Assembly: GCA_964574635.1 (NCBI GenBank)
Contig: CAZNOG010000013.1
Coordinates: 1 to 64,000, forward strand
DNA length: 64,000 bases
Origin: CAZNOG01 sp964574635
GTDB taxonomy: Bacteria; Bacteroidota; Bacteroidia; Flavobacteriales_D; Cryomorphaceae
Direction: 5' to 3'
Shown here: positions 7,484 through 15,435 of the stretch, piece after piece
How positions within the stretch are numbered: position 1 is the first letter of the stretch
Layout of the letters: the number at the start of each line of letters is the position of its first letter
Translations under genes and position numbers: made by a program
Notes under the pieces: generated by a model
The model's input: the letters and a program-made list of their open reading frames with translations, nothing else
Told to the model about the DNA's origin: nothing
Databases searched by the model: none

Positions 7484-8155
7484 ATGGAGCACCGCATCAA
7501 AATTCAAAAAACCGCAAGATACTTCACCCGCGGGGAGAACATAACCGACGCCGATTACATATGGTTCGTTTTGCACGGATACGGCCAGCTCGCGCAGTAC
7601 TTCATCCGCAAATTCTCGGCGCTCGATCCCCTACGCCATTTCGTGGTGGCACCCGAAGGGCTTCACCGATTTTACCTCCAAGGATCTTCCGGCCGCGTCG
7701 GCGCTTCGTGGATGACCAAAGAAGCGCGGCTGGACGACATCGACGATTACGTGAACTACCTCAACGAGGTGTACGATGCCGTGCGTATACAAAATCCCTC
7801 GGCCAAGGTCGTCGGTTTCGGGTTTTCCCAAGGTGTCGCCACGCTCATGCGGTGGATGGCCATGGGCGGAAAACCTTTCGACGCCGGTGTGATGTGGGCC
7901 GGCGCCTACCCTCCCGACCTCGCCCCGGTGCACTCGCATCCTTTCATGAAAAACACGGCGCTCTTCGCGGCCGTCGGCGATGAAGACCCCTTCGTGACGG
8001 AAGAAAACGTGCAACGCGAAAAGACGCAACACGAAGCTTGGAAAGTGCCGGTGCGTTGGATCACTTTCAAAGGGGGACACACCATCCCACCCCAACCTCT
8101 GAAGGAATTGGCCGAGGCAATCGAAGGGACCTTGGGCGGCAACTCGGATCGATAA
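7484..8155 (+). CDS. Alpha/beta hydrolase (phospholipase/carboxylesterase type)
   Basis: 223 residues of the Abhydrolase_2/esterase family. FVLHGYGQ supplies the oxyanion-hole region, the nucleophile is S115 in GFGFSQG, the acid lies in AVGDEDPFV and the histidine in FKGGHTIPP. Overall order and length fit a compact cytosolic carboxylesterase. There is no signal peptide. The ATG at 7484 is chosen because it directly follows a consensus -7 box and is the first residue of the conserved fold; an upstream start at 7394 would run antisense through the neighbouring gene. The substrate is unknown. Confidence 0.85.
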   Translation: MEHRIKIQKTARYFTRGENITDADYIWFVLHGYGQLAQYFIRKFSALDPLRHFVVAPEGLHRFYLQGSSGRVGASWMTKEARLDDIDDYVNYLNEVYDAVRIQNPSAKVVGFGFSQGVATLMRWMAMGGKPFDAGVMWAGAYPPDLAPVHSHPFMKNTALFAAVGDEDPFVTEENVQREKTQHEAWKVPVRWITFKGGHTIPPQPLKELAEAIEGTLGGNSDR

Positions 8156-8232
8156 AGATCGATTTTCTGAAAATTGTTTGCCTTCAAGCAAACTGATCCA
8201 TAACCAAATAAATCCCTCCACAGACAATTACC

Positions 8233-8268
8233 AACTAAAAAATTAGTTTGCTAACTAAATCTTTAGTT
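8233..8268 (+). promoter_or_regulatory. Two palindromic operators over the blaI promoter
   Basis: Two 16-bp dyads lie 20 bp apart centre to centre. The first is AACTAA-aaaa-TTAGTT (8233-8248), the second AACTAAATCTTTAGTT (8253-8268). They cover the stretch where a -33 element would lie and run up to the -7-like box (TTACTTTG, 8267-8274). The position and symmetry fit autorepression by a BlaI/MecI dimer. Confidence 0.75.
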
Positions 8269-8278
8269 ACTTTGGATC

Positions 8279-8671
8279 ATGAAAGAATTGACCAAAGCTG
8301 AAGAGCAAGTCATGCGGCTGTTGTGGAAAAGGGGAAACGCCTTCGTGCGGGAGTTGCTGGAAGACTTCGACGCGCCCCGTCCCGCCTACAACACGGTGTC
8401 CACCATCGTGCGCATTCTCGAGCAGAAGGGTTTTGTCGCCCACGAAGTGTTCGGAAACAGCCACCGCTACCACCCGTTGATTTCGAAAGAGGAGTACAGA
8501 AAGTTCAGCACGGGACGGATGGTGCGGGGATATTTCGACGGTTCGCCCCGGAAGTTTCTCTCCTTTTTCCTCCGCGAAGCCGACCTCGACGTGGACGACT
8601 TGGACGAAATGCTCGAAATGATCGAGAAAGCCAAGGAGGAAAAATCGAAAAACAAGGGAAACCATGAATAA
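8279..8671 (+). CDS. BlaI/MecI/CopY-family transcriptional repressor
   Basis: 130-residue winged-helix repressor. It begins MKELTKAEEQVMRLLWKRG, the BlaI family N-terminus, followed by FVRELLEDF, the recognition region PAYNTVSTIVRILEQKGFV and the wing. The C-terminal half (YFDGSPRKFLSFFLREADL onward) is the helical dimerisation domain, ending in a Lys/Glu-rich tail. In BlaI the repressor is inactivated by proteolysis after the sensor BlaR1 is triggered. Here the next gene, overlapping by 8 bp, is a BlaR1-type M56 peptidase. Two palindromes sit directly upstream. No beta-lactamase gene is nearby. Confidence 0.92.
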   Translation: MKELTKAEEQVMRLLWKRGNAFVRELLEDFDAPRPAYNTVSTIVRILEQKGFVAHEVFGNSHRYHPLISKEEYRKFSTGRMVRGYFDGSPRKFLSFFLREADLDVDDLDEMLEMIEKAKEEKSKNKGNHE

Positions 8672-9920
8672 CTTCTTGACATACCTCGCCGAGGTGAATC
8701 TCCTCCTCCTTTTGTTCGCGTCGATTTACGGCTTGTGCTTCAGAAACACCCCCCACCACGCGGCAAATAGAATACTGTTAAACCTGTTCCTGTGTGCAGC
8801 CTTTATCGTGCCCACCCTCTCCACCGTGGGCCCGCCCGAAATTCAGGGCACCGTATTCCTCGACCCCCAGGTCATCGACGGTGTAGCGTCCACCACCCTA
8901 TTGGAAACGGAAAGCCATTCCTTCGGGCTGTGGCACGTGTACTTGGCCGGTGCGGTCGTCTCCCTCCTGTTTTCGCTGAGTCAATTGCCATCGTTGATCC
9001 GATTGTTGAGAAAGCGCCGGCCCCACGACCAACTGCCCATTTTCGTGGTGCGCCAAAAAGGACTCGCGGCGGGAAGTTTTTTCAGGACGGTGTTCTTGGA
9101 TACGGATCTTCCTCCCGACGAAGAAAAGGTCATCACCGCCCACGAATGGGTGCACATCCGCGAGTGGCACAGCCTCGACCTTCTGATATTCCGTTTGGCC
9201 GCCATCGTGTGCTGGTTCAATCCGGCGGTGTATTTCATGCAGCGCCACCTCGCAGAAAATCACGAGTTCCGCGCGGATTCGCTGACTACACGACAATTGG
9301 ACGACGGCATTTCTTATTTCGGCGTGCTCCTCTCACGGAACTTCGGCGTCGCGAATTTTCCCCTTCACTCATTTTCAAACCGAAACTTTTTAAAACAAAG
9401 AATCATGATGCTCACCAATCCCGACCGACGTAAAAGCAAGGCGTTTCGTTATGCCTTTCTCCCACTTCTCGCAGTCCCCGTGTTGTTTATCCATTCCTGC
9501 ACCAAAGAGCCGAGCGGCACGTCGATTACCCCTTCCGAACTCGTGGCAACCGAGTTACGCAAACTCACCGAAGACGACTTGCGGGAATTGACCCAAATCA
9601 ATAGCGATTCGGTATACACCATCGCCGAGGTCATGCCTGAATTCCCCGGGGGGATGGATGGATTGATCGCCTACCTCACGGAATCAATCCACTATCCCGA
9701 GGGCGCAAAAGCCATAGGTGTCGCGACGGTATACGTTTCTTTCGTTGTCGATGAACACGGCGGTGTAACGGGCATCGAGGTGCCCCAAAGTCCCGACCCA
9801 TCGCTTACGGCAGCGGCGGTCGATGCCGTTGCCGGTATGCCGAAATGGACCCCGGGTTTCGTCGATGGCGAGCCGGTAAAAGTCCAATACATGCTGCCCA
9901 TCAGGTTCACGCCCAAATAA
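8664..9920 (+). CDS. BlaR1-type M56 metallopeptidase with TonB C-terminal domain
   Basis: 418 residues. Membrane segments lie around 8-22, 38-55 and 92-110, followed by a cytoplasmic zinc-protease domain with H160-E161-x-x-H164 (TAHEWVH) and the downstream FNPAVYFMQRHLAENHEFRAD helix. A further membrane segment (AFLPLLAVPVLFIHSC) leads to a C-terminal periplasmic domain of the TonB C-terminal type (PEFPGGMDGLIAYL, VSFVVDEHGGVTGIEV, MPKWTPGFVDGEPVKVQYMLP). Canonical BlaR1 ends in a penicillin-binding domain; here a TonB-like domain replaces it, as in a class of Bacteroidota M56 proteins. It likely cleaves or otherwise relieves the BlaI repressor encoded just upstream. Confidence 0.9.
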   Translation: MNNFLTYLAEVNLLLLLFASIYGLCFRNTPHHAANRILLNLFLCAAFIVPTLSTVGPPEIQGTVFLDPQVIDGVASTTLLETESHSFGLWHVYLAGAVVSLLFSLSQLPSLIRLLRKRRPHDQLPIFVVRQKGLAAGSFFRTVFLDTDLPPDEEKVITAHEWVHIREWHSLDLLIFRLAAIVCWFNPAVYFMQRHLAENHEFRADSLTTRQLDDGISYFGVLLSRNFGVANFPLHSFSNRNFLKQRIMMLTNPDRRKSKAFRYAFLPLLAVPVLFIHSCTKEPSGTSITPSELVATELRKLTEDDLRELTQINSDSVYTIAEVMPEFPGGMDGLIAYLTESIHYPEGAKAIGVATVYVSFVVDEHGGVTGIEVPQSPDPSLTAAAVDAVAGMPKWTPGFVDGEPVKVQYMLPIRFTPK

Positions 9921-9948
9921 ATCCCGAAAAAATTTGAATGGAATACGG

Positions 9949-9980
9949 AGAGGTTCCGGCATGCGGAACCTCTTTAATTT
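9949..9980 (+). terminator. Intrinsic terminator between convergent genes
   Basis: The stem AGAGGTTCC/GGAACCTCT (9949-9957 with 9965-9973) has a 7-nt loop and is followed by TTAATTTT. It ends the blaI-blaR1 unit and may also serve the opposing MutS-like gene. Confidence 0.75.
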
Positions 9981-11767
9981 TCCTCTTGCCCGAGGGTCAA
10001 GCCCATTTTTCGCAAGAGGTAAGCGGCGTTCATGTTCTCGCACACTCCTTCCCGCAAGAGGTAATCGAAGTGCAACTCTTCCCCACGGAATTCCACTTCG
10101 AAGGAATGGTTGACCACCCGCCCCGGGTATTCGTCCGCGATTTCGCATAAGCTCAAGTCGTGAGTGGCGATCAAACCCTTGGCGGGAAGGGTCAGCAACT
10201 TGGCGAGAAATTGCCTGGAACCCACGGCTTTGTCCACGGAATTGGTTCCTTTCAGGATTTCGTCGAGAATGATGAACAAGGGTCTGCCGGTTTCGAGTAC
10301 ATCCGTGAGTTGCTTGAGCCGTTTGAGTTCGCTGAAGAAGTAAGATTCCCCCTCGCCCAAGGAGTCGGAGGTGACCATGCTGGTGAACAGCATGGTGGGG
10401 TGAAATACCATGCGCGAAGCGGGCACCGGCAATCCGCGCATGGCGAGAGTCAGGCACAACCCCACGGTACGCAGGTAGGTACTTTTTCCGGCCATGTTGG
10501 CTCCCGTCACGATGGAAAGCCGGATGTCGCCGGTGAGGTCCATGTCGTTGGGAACGGCTTCGTCGCCGAGAATCAAGTGCCGGGCTCCACCCAATGAAAA
10601 ATCGAAGTCCTCCGTCATCTCCGCGAAGACGAAGTCGGGGTGGTTGTGGACGAACACTGCGGCCGACAATTCGGCTTCCACGGCGACGGTGAGGTCGAGC
10701 CACCGCGGCAATTCGGACGCGTAACGGGATTTCCAACGTGCCAACCGGCGGTATACCTGAAAATCCCACAGCAAGAGGATGTTGAGCGCGATGGAAACGA
10801 AGAGGTTGCTTCTCGCTTCCATGGCGCCCGCCACGGATTTCAAATCTCGAAGGGCGGTTTCACTTTCGGACAGAGAGGCATTTTTCCATCGCTCGGCGAG
10901 GCGTTCGTCGGCTTCGGCCTTGGTGCGGAGAAGGGCCAACATTCTTTCATAGGCGTGGAGTTTTCCGAAAATGGAATCGAACTCCGAAAATACCCGTTGG
11001 TGCCTTTTGAGATGCAGCATGAGGAAGAGCGCCGGCACCAGCAGCAGCCAGAGATAGGCCGTCCCGGAAATCGCCCCTAAGACGTAGGCCACCGTGCCGG
11101 CAATGGAATACGCCGGCAGCACCCGCGTATGGAAGAAAGAGCGGAAACCGCCGGAGGGCATAGGACTCTGCTCCGTCCACCTGTGCACACGATCGAAGTC
11201 CATGCTTCCGGAAGTGAGGTTCCGCGCTTCGGCGAGGTAGGAAACGGCAAAATCCATGTCTTCCGACAAGGCCGAGAAATAATCCTTTTCCGAGTTGATT
11301 TCCTCAGGCGAAACGAGGTTCTCCCCCAACATCCCGGCCCAGCGCGCTGCGGCGGGTTCGGATTGGGCTCTGGACGTGTATTGAAAGAGAGAGTGTTTGC
11401 CGTAGATCCCCAGATCGGAAGTGTACGGATGGGCAGGGTCGGCGAAACGAGTGCCGTCGTCCGCGGATTGGAAATTCCCTTTGCGCCGCTGCAATTCTTC
11501 CTCGCAAATGGCCAGGGCGTGTTGGTTTTGTCGGCGCGTGATTTTCCGGTCGGCGTGCACCCGAACCACCGATAGAAATGCGGTCAATCCGACGGCGGCG
11601 ATGGCCCAGGGCCACCCCGAGAGATGCGCGGTGAAATACACACCCGCGGCCATGGCGACGAAAACGAGCAACCTCAATAGCGACAGCCACTTGATGCGAT
11701 TGTTGATCGACGCGAGTTGGGCTTGGTAACGGTCGCGGAGAACTCGAAAGGTGGACGGATTGGACAC
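9974..11767 (-). CDS. Membrane-anchored MutS-family ATPase
   Basis: 597 residues. An N-terminal amphipathic region (STFRVLRDRYQAQL) is followed by two hydrophobic segments near residues 30-68, with another hydrophobic pair mid-protein (TVAYVLGAISGTAYLWLLLVPALFLML). The C-terminal ATPase is clearly MutS-like: Walker A in VTGANMAGKSTYLRTVG, signature SLGEGESYFFSELKRL, Walker B in LFIILDEILKGTNSVD and the LIATHDLSL switch. The mismatch-recognition domain I of true MutS is absent, so this is a MutS-related ATPase rather than MutS. Start: GTG at 11767, 5 nt after an exact -7 box (TACTTTTG); the longer open frame would translate through a structured repeat. Function unknown. Confidence 0.85.
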   Translation of the reverse strand: MSNPSTFRVLRDRYQAQLASINNRIKWLSLLRLLVFVAMAAGVYFTAHLSGWPWAIAAVGLTAFLSVVRVHADRKITRRQNQHALAICEEELQRRKGNFQSADDGTRFADPAHPYTSDLGIYGKHSLFQYTSRAQSEPAAARWAGMLGENLVSPEEINSEKDYFSALSEDMDFAVSYLAEARNLTSGSMDFDRVHRWTEQSPMPSGGFRSFFHTRVLPAYSIAGTVAYVLGAISGTAYLWLLLVPALFLMLHLKRHQRVFSEFDSIFGKLHAYERMLALLRTKAEADERLAERWKNASLSESETALRDLKSVAGAMEARSNLFVSIALNILLLWDFQVYRRLARWKSRYASELPRWLDLTVAVEAELSAAVFVHNHPDFVFAEMTEDFDFSLGGARHLILGDEAVPNDMDLTGDIRLSIVTGANMAGKSTYLRTVGLCLTLAMRGLPVPASRMVFHPTMLFTSMVTSDSLGEGESYFFSELKRLKQLTDVLETGRPLFIILDEILKGTNSVDKAVGSRQFLAKLLTLPAKGLIATHDLSLCEIADEYPGRVVNHSFEVEFRGEELHFDYLLREGVCENMNAAYLLRKMGLTLGQEEN

Positions 11768-11772
11768 GGGGA

Positions 11773-11780
11773 CAAAAGTA
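11773..11780 (-). promoter_or_regulatory. -7 promoter box abutting a GTG start
   Basis: TACTTTTG on the minus strand ends 5 nt before the proposed GTG at 11767. It supports both that start and a leaderless mRNA. Confidence 0.55.
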
Positions 11781-11811
11781 GTGAAGCCTTGTGGGATTTC
11801 GACGGGTAAAT

Positions 11812-11975
11812 GGCGGCATGGAAGTCGGACCGTGCGAGGGCGAAAGGCGGCATCCCGCGCGAGTGGCGCGGTAGGGGCACGCGCAAATCGAAGCGACCTA
11901 AGAAGCTCTCGCTTCGCGCAGTGCTCCTTGCGTGCCACTTGTGCGGATACAGCCTGTAGACCGACCCCGCCGGGG
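11812..11975 (-). repeat. Structured intergenic element, copy 2
   Basis: Read on the minus strand it has block A identical to copy 1 (GGTCGGTCTACAGGCT), block B as GAGCTTCTTAGGTCGC and block C as GATGCCGCCTTTCGCCC. The arms 11855-11867 and 11934-11946 pair over 13 positions (two G.U on the plus strand), and 11889-11896 pairs with 11909-11916 over 8 bp around block B. The arm sequences are unrelated to those of copy 1. It lies upstream of, and in the same orientation as, the MutS-like gene promoter. Confidence 0.8.
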
Positions 11976-12079
11976 AGGATGACGAAACGAGAACTCGTGA
12001 CAGAACCCAAAGTGTATGGTGGAAATACAGCATACCGGCGGGGACGCACCCAAAAAATCATCGCAAAAATCCGATCGGC

Positions 12080-12883
12080 TCAGCGCATGTTTTTCCAGTC
12101 GGGAATGACGCGGCTCGGTGCCCGCTTGGGTTTCGAGGGGGGGAAGAAGTAGCGCAGATCGAGGGACAGGTACGTGCCGTCGAGGTAACCGATCTGGAAG
12201 TACGCCGGTGGATCGCCGTTTCGGTAGTAGTTCACCTGGGTGATCATGATGTCTTCGAAGGGTCTGTGGAACGTGGCGCCGAGGTAGAAATACCCGTCGT
12301 TTTCGGTGCGGTACTCCACGCCGAGGTTGCCGAGGATGGCCGCGCGGATCCACGACAGCTTGAAGGCGCGGAAATTGTATCCCATTTGGACGGAGGCGAT
12401 GTCGCTGGCGAAGAAATCGGCGGAGGCGCCCAACGCGACGTTGCCGTATAAGTTTTTCCCCATCCGAATGTATACCAACGCCTTGATCGGCAACTCATAC
12501 CCCACTTGCCTGAAATACGTTTCGTCTTTGAAATTGACGGATGGATCGCGGATTTCCAAATCGAATACGCGGCGGGTGTAGTAAATGCCGGACTCGATAT
12601 TCCAAAAATCCGACAGTCGCACGCGCACCACTCCGCCGAAACCCATGCCACCGGCGTAATTGTACACCGCGCGGAAGTTCTGCCCGTCGTCTTGAAGCAC
12701 GAGGGAATCCATGTGAAGGATGCCGAAATTGCGCAACAGCCTCAACTCCACCCCGAAAGTGGTGGTGACGGTCTCGGGTCTTTGCGCGTGCAACATGCCC
12801 GTGCACAGACATGCGAAAAGGGCGATCAGACCAGTATGTCGAAGAAAGTGAATCAAGGGAGTGGATCGACTTGAAATTGCCAA
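12080..12883 (-). CDS. Outer-membrane beta-barrel protein
   Basis: 267 residues with a signal peptide (HTGLIALFACLCTGMLHAQ, cleavage after HAQ near residue 34). The mature part consists of alternating aromatic/polar strands typical of Bacteroidota 'outer membrane beta-barrel' (PorT-like) proteins: VELRLLRNFGILHMD, YNYAGGMGFGGVVRVRL, IESGIYYTRRVFDLEIR, LGNLGVEYRTENDGYFYLGATF, YLSLDLRYFF. It ends in a Pro/Lys-rich tail rather than a terminal aromatic. The substrate or partner is unknown. It precedes the MutS-like gene on the same strand with a 300-bp gap holding the structured element. Confidence 0.75.
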   Translation of the reverse strand: MAISSRSTPLIHFLRHTGLIALFACLCTGMLHAQRPETVTTTFGVELRLLRNFGILHMDSLVLQDDGQNFRAVYNYAGGMGFGGVVRVRLSDFWNIESGIYYTRRVFDLEIRDPSVNFKDETYFRQVGYELPIKALVYIRMGKNLYGNVALGASADFFASDIASVQMGYNFRAFKLSWIRAAILGNLGVEYRTENDGYFYLGATFHRPFEDIMITQVNYYRNGDPPAYFQIGYLDGTYLSLDLRYFFPPSKPKRAPSRVIPDWKNMR

Positions 12884-12922
12884 CGGAAATTTGGGGCGCT
12901 GATTGCGAATGTATTCAATATC

Positions 12923-13276
12923 CTAACCTTGACGCACACAATATCCGACAATCGCGAGCAAAAAGACGAATGCCATGAATATGAGCAATCCATTTCGAAT
13001 AGCGATGGTGCCCAAAAACGGACGGCGGTACATGTTCATCGATTCTTCGTTCAGCTCTTTGGCGCGTTCCGCGTAGTTTTCGTGCACGCCGATCAGGTGG
13101 CGCTTCACCAAATCCGATCCGGTTCCCCTTTCGTAGGGAATGTCGTTTTCGATCAGACAAGATTCGAAATAATCAGCCGTGGCTTTGTTGTAATAATAAA
13201 ACACCGTGAACTTTCGCTGCGTGGAATGCAGTTCATAATTGTGATAGCGGCGCTTCGTCTTGGGTTTTGTTTCCAC
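12923..13276 (-). CDS. Small membrane protein with DUF2007-like N-terminus
   Basis: 117 residues. The N-terminal 50-60 residues (KFTVFYYYNKATADYFESCLIENDIPYERGTG) resemble the DUF2007-type signalling fold in which one helix-strand unit covers an enzyme's own product position; the match is by eye. A helical linker (HENYAERAKELNEESM) leads to one C-terminal transmembrane helix (LLIFMAFVFLLAIVGYCV). It lies 26 bp downstream of the nitroreductase gene and is probably co-transcribed with it. The function is unknown. Confidence 0.65.
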   Translation of the reverse strand: METKPKTKRRYHNYELHSTQRKFTVFYYYNKATADYFESCLIENDIPYERGTGSDLVKRHLIGVHENYAERAKELNEESMNMYRRPFLGTIAIRNGLLIFMAFVFLLAIVGYCVRQG

Positions 13277-13302
13277 CTGAGTGTCCTCGCGTTTTCCGCG
13301 GA

Positions 13303-13905
13303 TTATTCATCCATCCATTTGACGAAATCTTCAAGCGGTTTTCGTCTGCCCGGGGGCGTGTCGCCTTGAGGGTGGCCAAGATAGATGATGCCCTGCATTT
13401 TATCGCCGGGTTCAAAGCCGAATTTTTCCGCCGCTTCGTCGGTGTAGATGAATTTGGGGGATGACCAAAACGCACCCAAACCGGCGGCCGCGGCGCTCAA
13501 CAGTATGTTTTGGCAGGCGCATGCCACGGCTTCCACCTCTTCTATTTCGGGGATTTTGGAATTGGGGGTGCGGCGCATGGCCACGGAGATGATTACCGGC
13601 GAGGCACCCACGCGCGACAGCATGCGCTCGTGTTTGGCCCGGATGTATTGGTCTTCGGGGGTGTGCTTTCTGTACAACTCGTCCATGACGCCGATGAGGG
13701 GGTTGCGACCCGATCCGCTATAAACAACGAAACGCCAAGGTTGGGTAAGGCCGTGAGTGGGAGCCCACACGGCGTTGGTCAGGATTTCGCGTACCACGTC
13801 GGGATCGACGTCGCGGGAAGAAAAGTTCTCCGGGTAAATGGTCCGCCGGCCGCGAATGAGTTCGCTGGCCTGCGCCAAATCGAATTTCATAGCTGTGTCT
13901 TTCAT
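13303..13905 (-). CDS. Nitroreductase family protein
   Basis: 200-residue FMN-dependent NAD(P)H oxidoreductase of the nitroreductase superfamily. Family marks: RGRRTIYPENFSSRDVDPDVV, LTNAVWAPTHGLTQPWRFVVY (FMN site), the central helix VEAVACACQNILLSAAAAGLGAFWSS, and the C-terminal GIIYLGHPQGDTPPGRRKPLEDFVKW. The ATG at 13905 follows a perfect -7 box (TAATTTTG) by 6 nt; an internal ATG at 13890 is also possible. It is divergent from the M28 peptidase gene. The physiological electron acceptor is unknown. Confidence 0.9.
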   Translation of the reverse strand: MKDTAMKFDLAQASELIRGRRTIYPENFSSRDVDPDVVREILTNAVWAPTHGLTQPWRFVVYSGSGRNPLIGVMDELYRKHTPEDQYIRAKHERMLSRVGASPVIISVAMRRTPNSKIPEIEEVEAVACACQNILLSAAAAGLGAFWSSPKFIYTDEAAEKFGFEPGDKMQGIIYLGHPQGDTPPGRRKPLEDFVKWMDE

Positions 13906-13911
13906 AGCGTG

Positions 13912-13919
13912 CAAAATTA
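13912..13919 (-). promoter_or_regulatory. -7 promoter box abutting a start codon
   Basis: TAATTTTG on the minus strand is an exact TAnnTTTG match ending 6 nt before the nitroreductase ATG at 13905. Confidence 0.6.
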
Positions 13920-14026
13920 CGGTTTTATGGGCTCTACCCCCAATGGGGTATTCCCACCGGGAAAGTGAGGTTCTTCGCGTCGCAGGATCTCATGAGTGAT
14001 CTTTGGAAAGTCTTAAATTCACCCCC

Positions 14027-15409
14027 ATGAAAAAGATTTTTTGGCTCCTGATGTGCTTCGCGATTTCTCCTTGGGCACAAGCGCAAAACGACAGCACAAT
14101 GATTCGCCGCATTTACGACCGGGCTTTGGTTCACGGCCACGCGTACGAGAACCTTCGGGAATTGTGCAAGGACGTGGGTCACCGTTTGAGCGGTTCCGAA
14201 AACGCCGAAAAAGCCGTGGAGTGGGCGGAGAACAAGTTGCTAACTTACGATTTCGACAGCGTGCGCTTGGAACCTGTCATGGTGCCCAAGTGGGTGCGCG
14301 GCAATCCCGAGAGGTGCGAAATCGTGGAAGACGGCACCCGTCTGGACGTTCTGGCACTGGGTTTCAGCGTGGGAACCGACGGGGAACTGTCGGGCGAGGT
14401 GGCTCTCTTCCCGACGTTGGATGCGTTGAGGGCCGCCCCGGAAGGTTCGCTGACGGGAAAAATCGCCTTCGTGAATGAACCATTGGATCCGACCATCATC
14501 AACACCTTCGTGGCCTACAGTTCCTGCTCGTCGTCCCGTGTACGGGGTGCCTCCGTCGCTGCCGAAAAAGGTGCGGCGGCTTACGTCATGCGTTCGTTGG
14601 GTTTGAGCCAAGACGACTTTCCCCGCACCGGTGTGATGTACTACTCGGCCGATGCCGACACCATCCCGGCCTTTGCGCTGAGCACGAATTCCGCAAATTT
14701 GCTCGCCGGGAGGATTGAAAAGGGCGAGACGGTAACCTTGGTGTTGGAATCGGATTGCAAGACGTATCCGGACGTGCTGTCTTACAACGTCATCGCCGAG
14801 ATCGTCGGGTCGGAACACCCGGACAAGATCATCACCGTAGGCGGTCATCTCGACAGTTGGGACGTAGGCGAAGGAGCTCACGACGACGGAGTCGGCGTGG
14901 TACAATCGCTCGAAGTCCTCAAAATATTCAAGGATTTGGGCATCAAACCCCGGCACACCGTTCGCTGCGTGTTCTTCATGAATGAAGAAAACGGCGTACG
15001 TGGAGGGATTGCCTACGCGGAATCATGTGAAGACCGTGGGGAAACTCACCTGGCGGCCATGGAAAGCGACCGGGGTGGATACACTCCACGGGGCTTCTCG
15101 GTAGACGCCCCAACGTCGACCGTCGATTATTTTGCCGACTGGCTCCCCCATTTTCGGCCCTACGACATCCACCTCATGGTCCAAGGCTTCGCGGGTGTGG
15201 ACATCAATCCGTTGAAAAAGTTCGGTTCGCCGCCCCTTTTGGGTTACCTGCCTGATTCACAGCGGTACTTCGACGTGCACCACTCGGCGAACGACGTGTT
15301 TGAGCGCGTGAACAAAAGGGAATTGGAATTGGGCGCCGCCGGCATGGCGTCGATGATTTACATGATCGACAAGTACGGAGTACCCAATCCGGGCCACTTC
15401 CACCACTGA
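14027..15409 (+). CDS. Secreted M28 family zinc peptidase
   Basis: 460 residues. The signal peptide MKKIFWLLMCFAISPWAQA is clear. A protease-associated (PA) insert covers about residues 110-230 (GKIAFVNEPL, KGAAAYVMRSL). The catalytic M28 core shows GGHLDSWDVGEGAHDDGVGV (zinc ligands His and Asp plus bridging Asp), the base/ligand pair in FMNEENGVRGG, an AMESDRGGYTPRG segment and the late histidine in FDVHHSANDVFE. The architecture is like plasma glutamate carboxypeptidase/aminopeptidase Q, which trims dipeptides. I chose the ATG at 14027 for the signal peptide; an upstream start at 14003 would add eight residues. There is no sorting domain, so it is likely periplasmic. Confidence 0.9.
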   Translation: MKKIFWLLMCFAISPWAQAQNDSTMIRRIYDRALVHGHAYENLRELCKDVGHRLSGSENAEKAVEWAENKLLTYDFDSVRLEPVMVPKWVRGNPERCEIVEDGTRLDVLALGFSVGTDGELSGEVALFPTLDALRAAPEGSLTGKIAFVNEPLDPTIINTFVAYSSCSSSRVRGASVAAEKGAAAYVMRSLGLSQDDFPRTGVMYYSADADTIPAFALSTNSANLLAGRIEKGETVTLVLESDCKTYPDVLSYNVIAEIVGSEHPDKIITVGGHLDSWDVGEGAHDDGVGVVQSLEVLKIFKDLGIKPRHTVRCVFFMNEENGVRGGIAYAESCEDRGETHLAAMESDRGGYTPRGFSVDAPTSTVDYFADWLPHFRPYDIHLMVQGFAGVDINPLKKFGSPPLLGYLPDSQRYFDVHHSANDVFERVNKRELELGAAGMASMIYMIDKYGVPNPGHFHH

Positions 15410-15435
15410 GCCGTGGCCGGAGGGGTTTGTGGACC

